From Methylobacter sp. (GTDB lineage: Bacteria; Pseudomonadota; Gammaproteobacteria; Methylococcales; Methylomonadaceae), in assembly GCA_030684815.1 (NCBI GenBank), contig JAUXXQ010000206.1:1-35259 (forward strand): a stretch of 35,259 nucleotides of DNA, in the 5' to 3' direction. The position numbers were made by a program, and so were the translations under genes. Shown here piece after piece: positions 35,258 to 35,259 of this stretch (position 1 is its first letter; each line of letters begins with the position of its first letter). The notes under the pieces were generated by a model. That model ran no database searches and was not told the DNA's origin. It saw only the letters and a list, made by a program, of their open reading frames with translations.

Positions 35258-35259
35258 CA

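Noticed and set aside
1-35259. tRNA or rRNA genes
   Set aside because: No cloverleaf with conserved TTCGA-type loop or rRNA-like stretch was noticed in the intergenic regions on either strand; this was a reading by eye, not a scan.

Overview
The window looks like chromosomal DNA of a mid-GC gammaproteobacterium. The blocks pilB-pilC-pilD-coaE-zapD-yacG, pepA-holC-(gap)-valS and divergent lptF-lptG are gammaproteobacterial arrangements. The density of short palindromic and MITE-like repeats between genes recalls genomes of methane-oxidising Methylococcales (Methylobacter/Methylomonas type). No methane-oxidation gene is present, so that placement is tentative.

Layout. 1-667 is repeat-rich and gene-free, with a tandem GGGGTCA block and a 285-bp MITE-like element. 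668-4679 is a two-gene minus-strand accessory cassette: a 946-residue protein that appears to join a RelE-like N-terminus, a UvrD/Rep-type helicase and a C-terminal ankyrin region, followed with an 8-nt overlap by a pRiA4b ORF-3-like protein. 4680-5291 holds repeats and the broken C-terminal end of an IS982-type transposase. 5292-6741 is a fetA-fetB-like ABC exporter pair lying between inverted copies of a ~53-bp repeat. 6742-7162 holds a ~110-bp direct repeat.

7163-14626, read leftward, is a run of housekeeping and transport genes: a cinA-like gene, uup, a SulP anion transporter, a universal stress protein, lnt and monothiol glutaredoxin. A palindrome-filled repeat element (14666-15031) separates it from ettA and a CYTH phosphatase. 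Next come yacG, zapD, coaE, pilD, pilC and pilB in one compact minus-strand unit serving type IV pilus assembly, CoA synthesis and division. A hairpin plus T-tract separates pilB from valS.

25716-29187 is an AT-rich accessory insert between valS and holC, which are adjacent in many gammaproteobacteria (pepA-holC-valS). It carries a RelB/RelE pair, a 717-residue P-loop ATPase of the Sll1717 type whose C-terminus shows a PD-(D/E)xK-nuclease-like residue pattern, a frameshifted small ORF and an orphan antitoxin-like ORF. This is the best candidate for an undescribed system, probably defence-related, although no function is demonstrated. holC and pepA follow, then divergent lptF-lptG for LPS export. 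A cyclic-nucleotide-binding/HDOD protein lies near the right edge, and the last ~125 bases encode the C-terminal end of a protein that runs off the window.

Limits: all family calls come from reading motifs and overall sequence character by eye. No database search, alignment or structure prediction was run.
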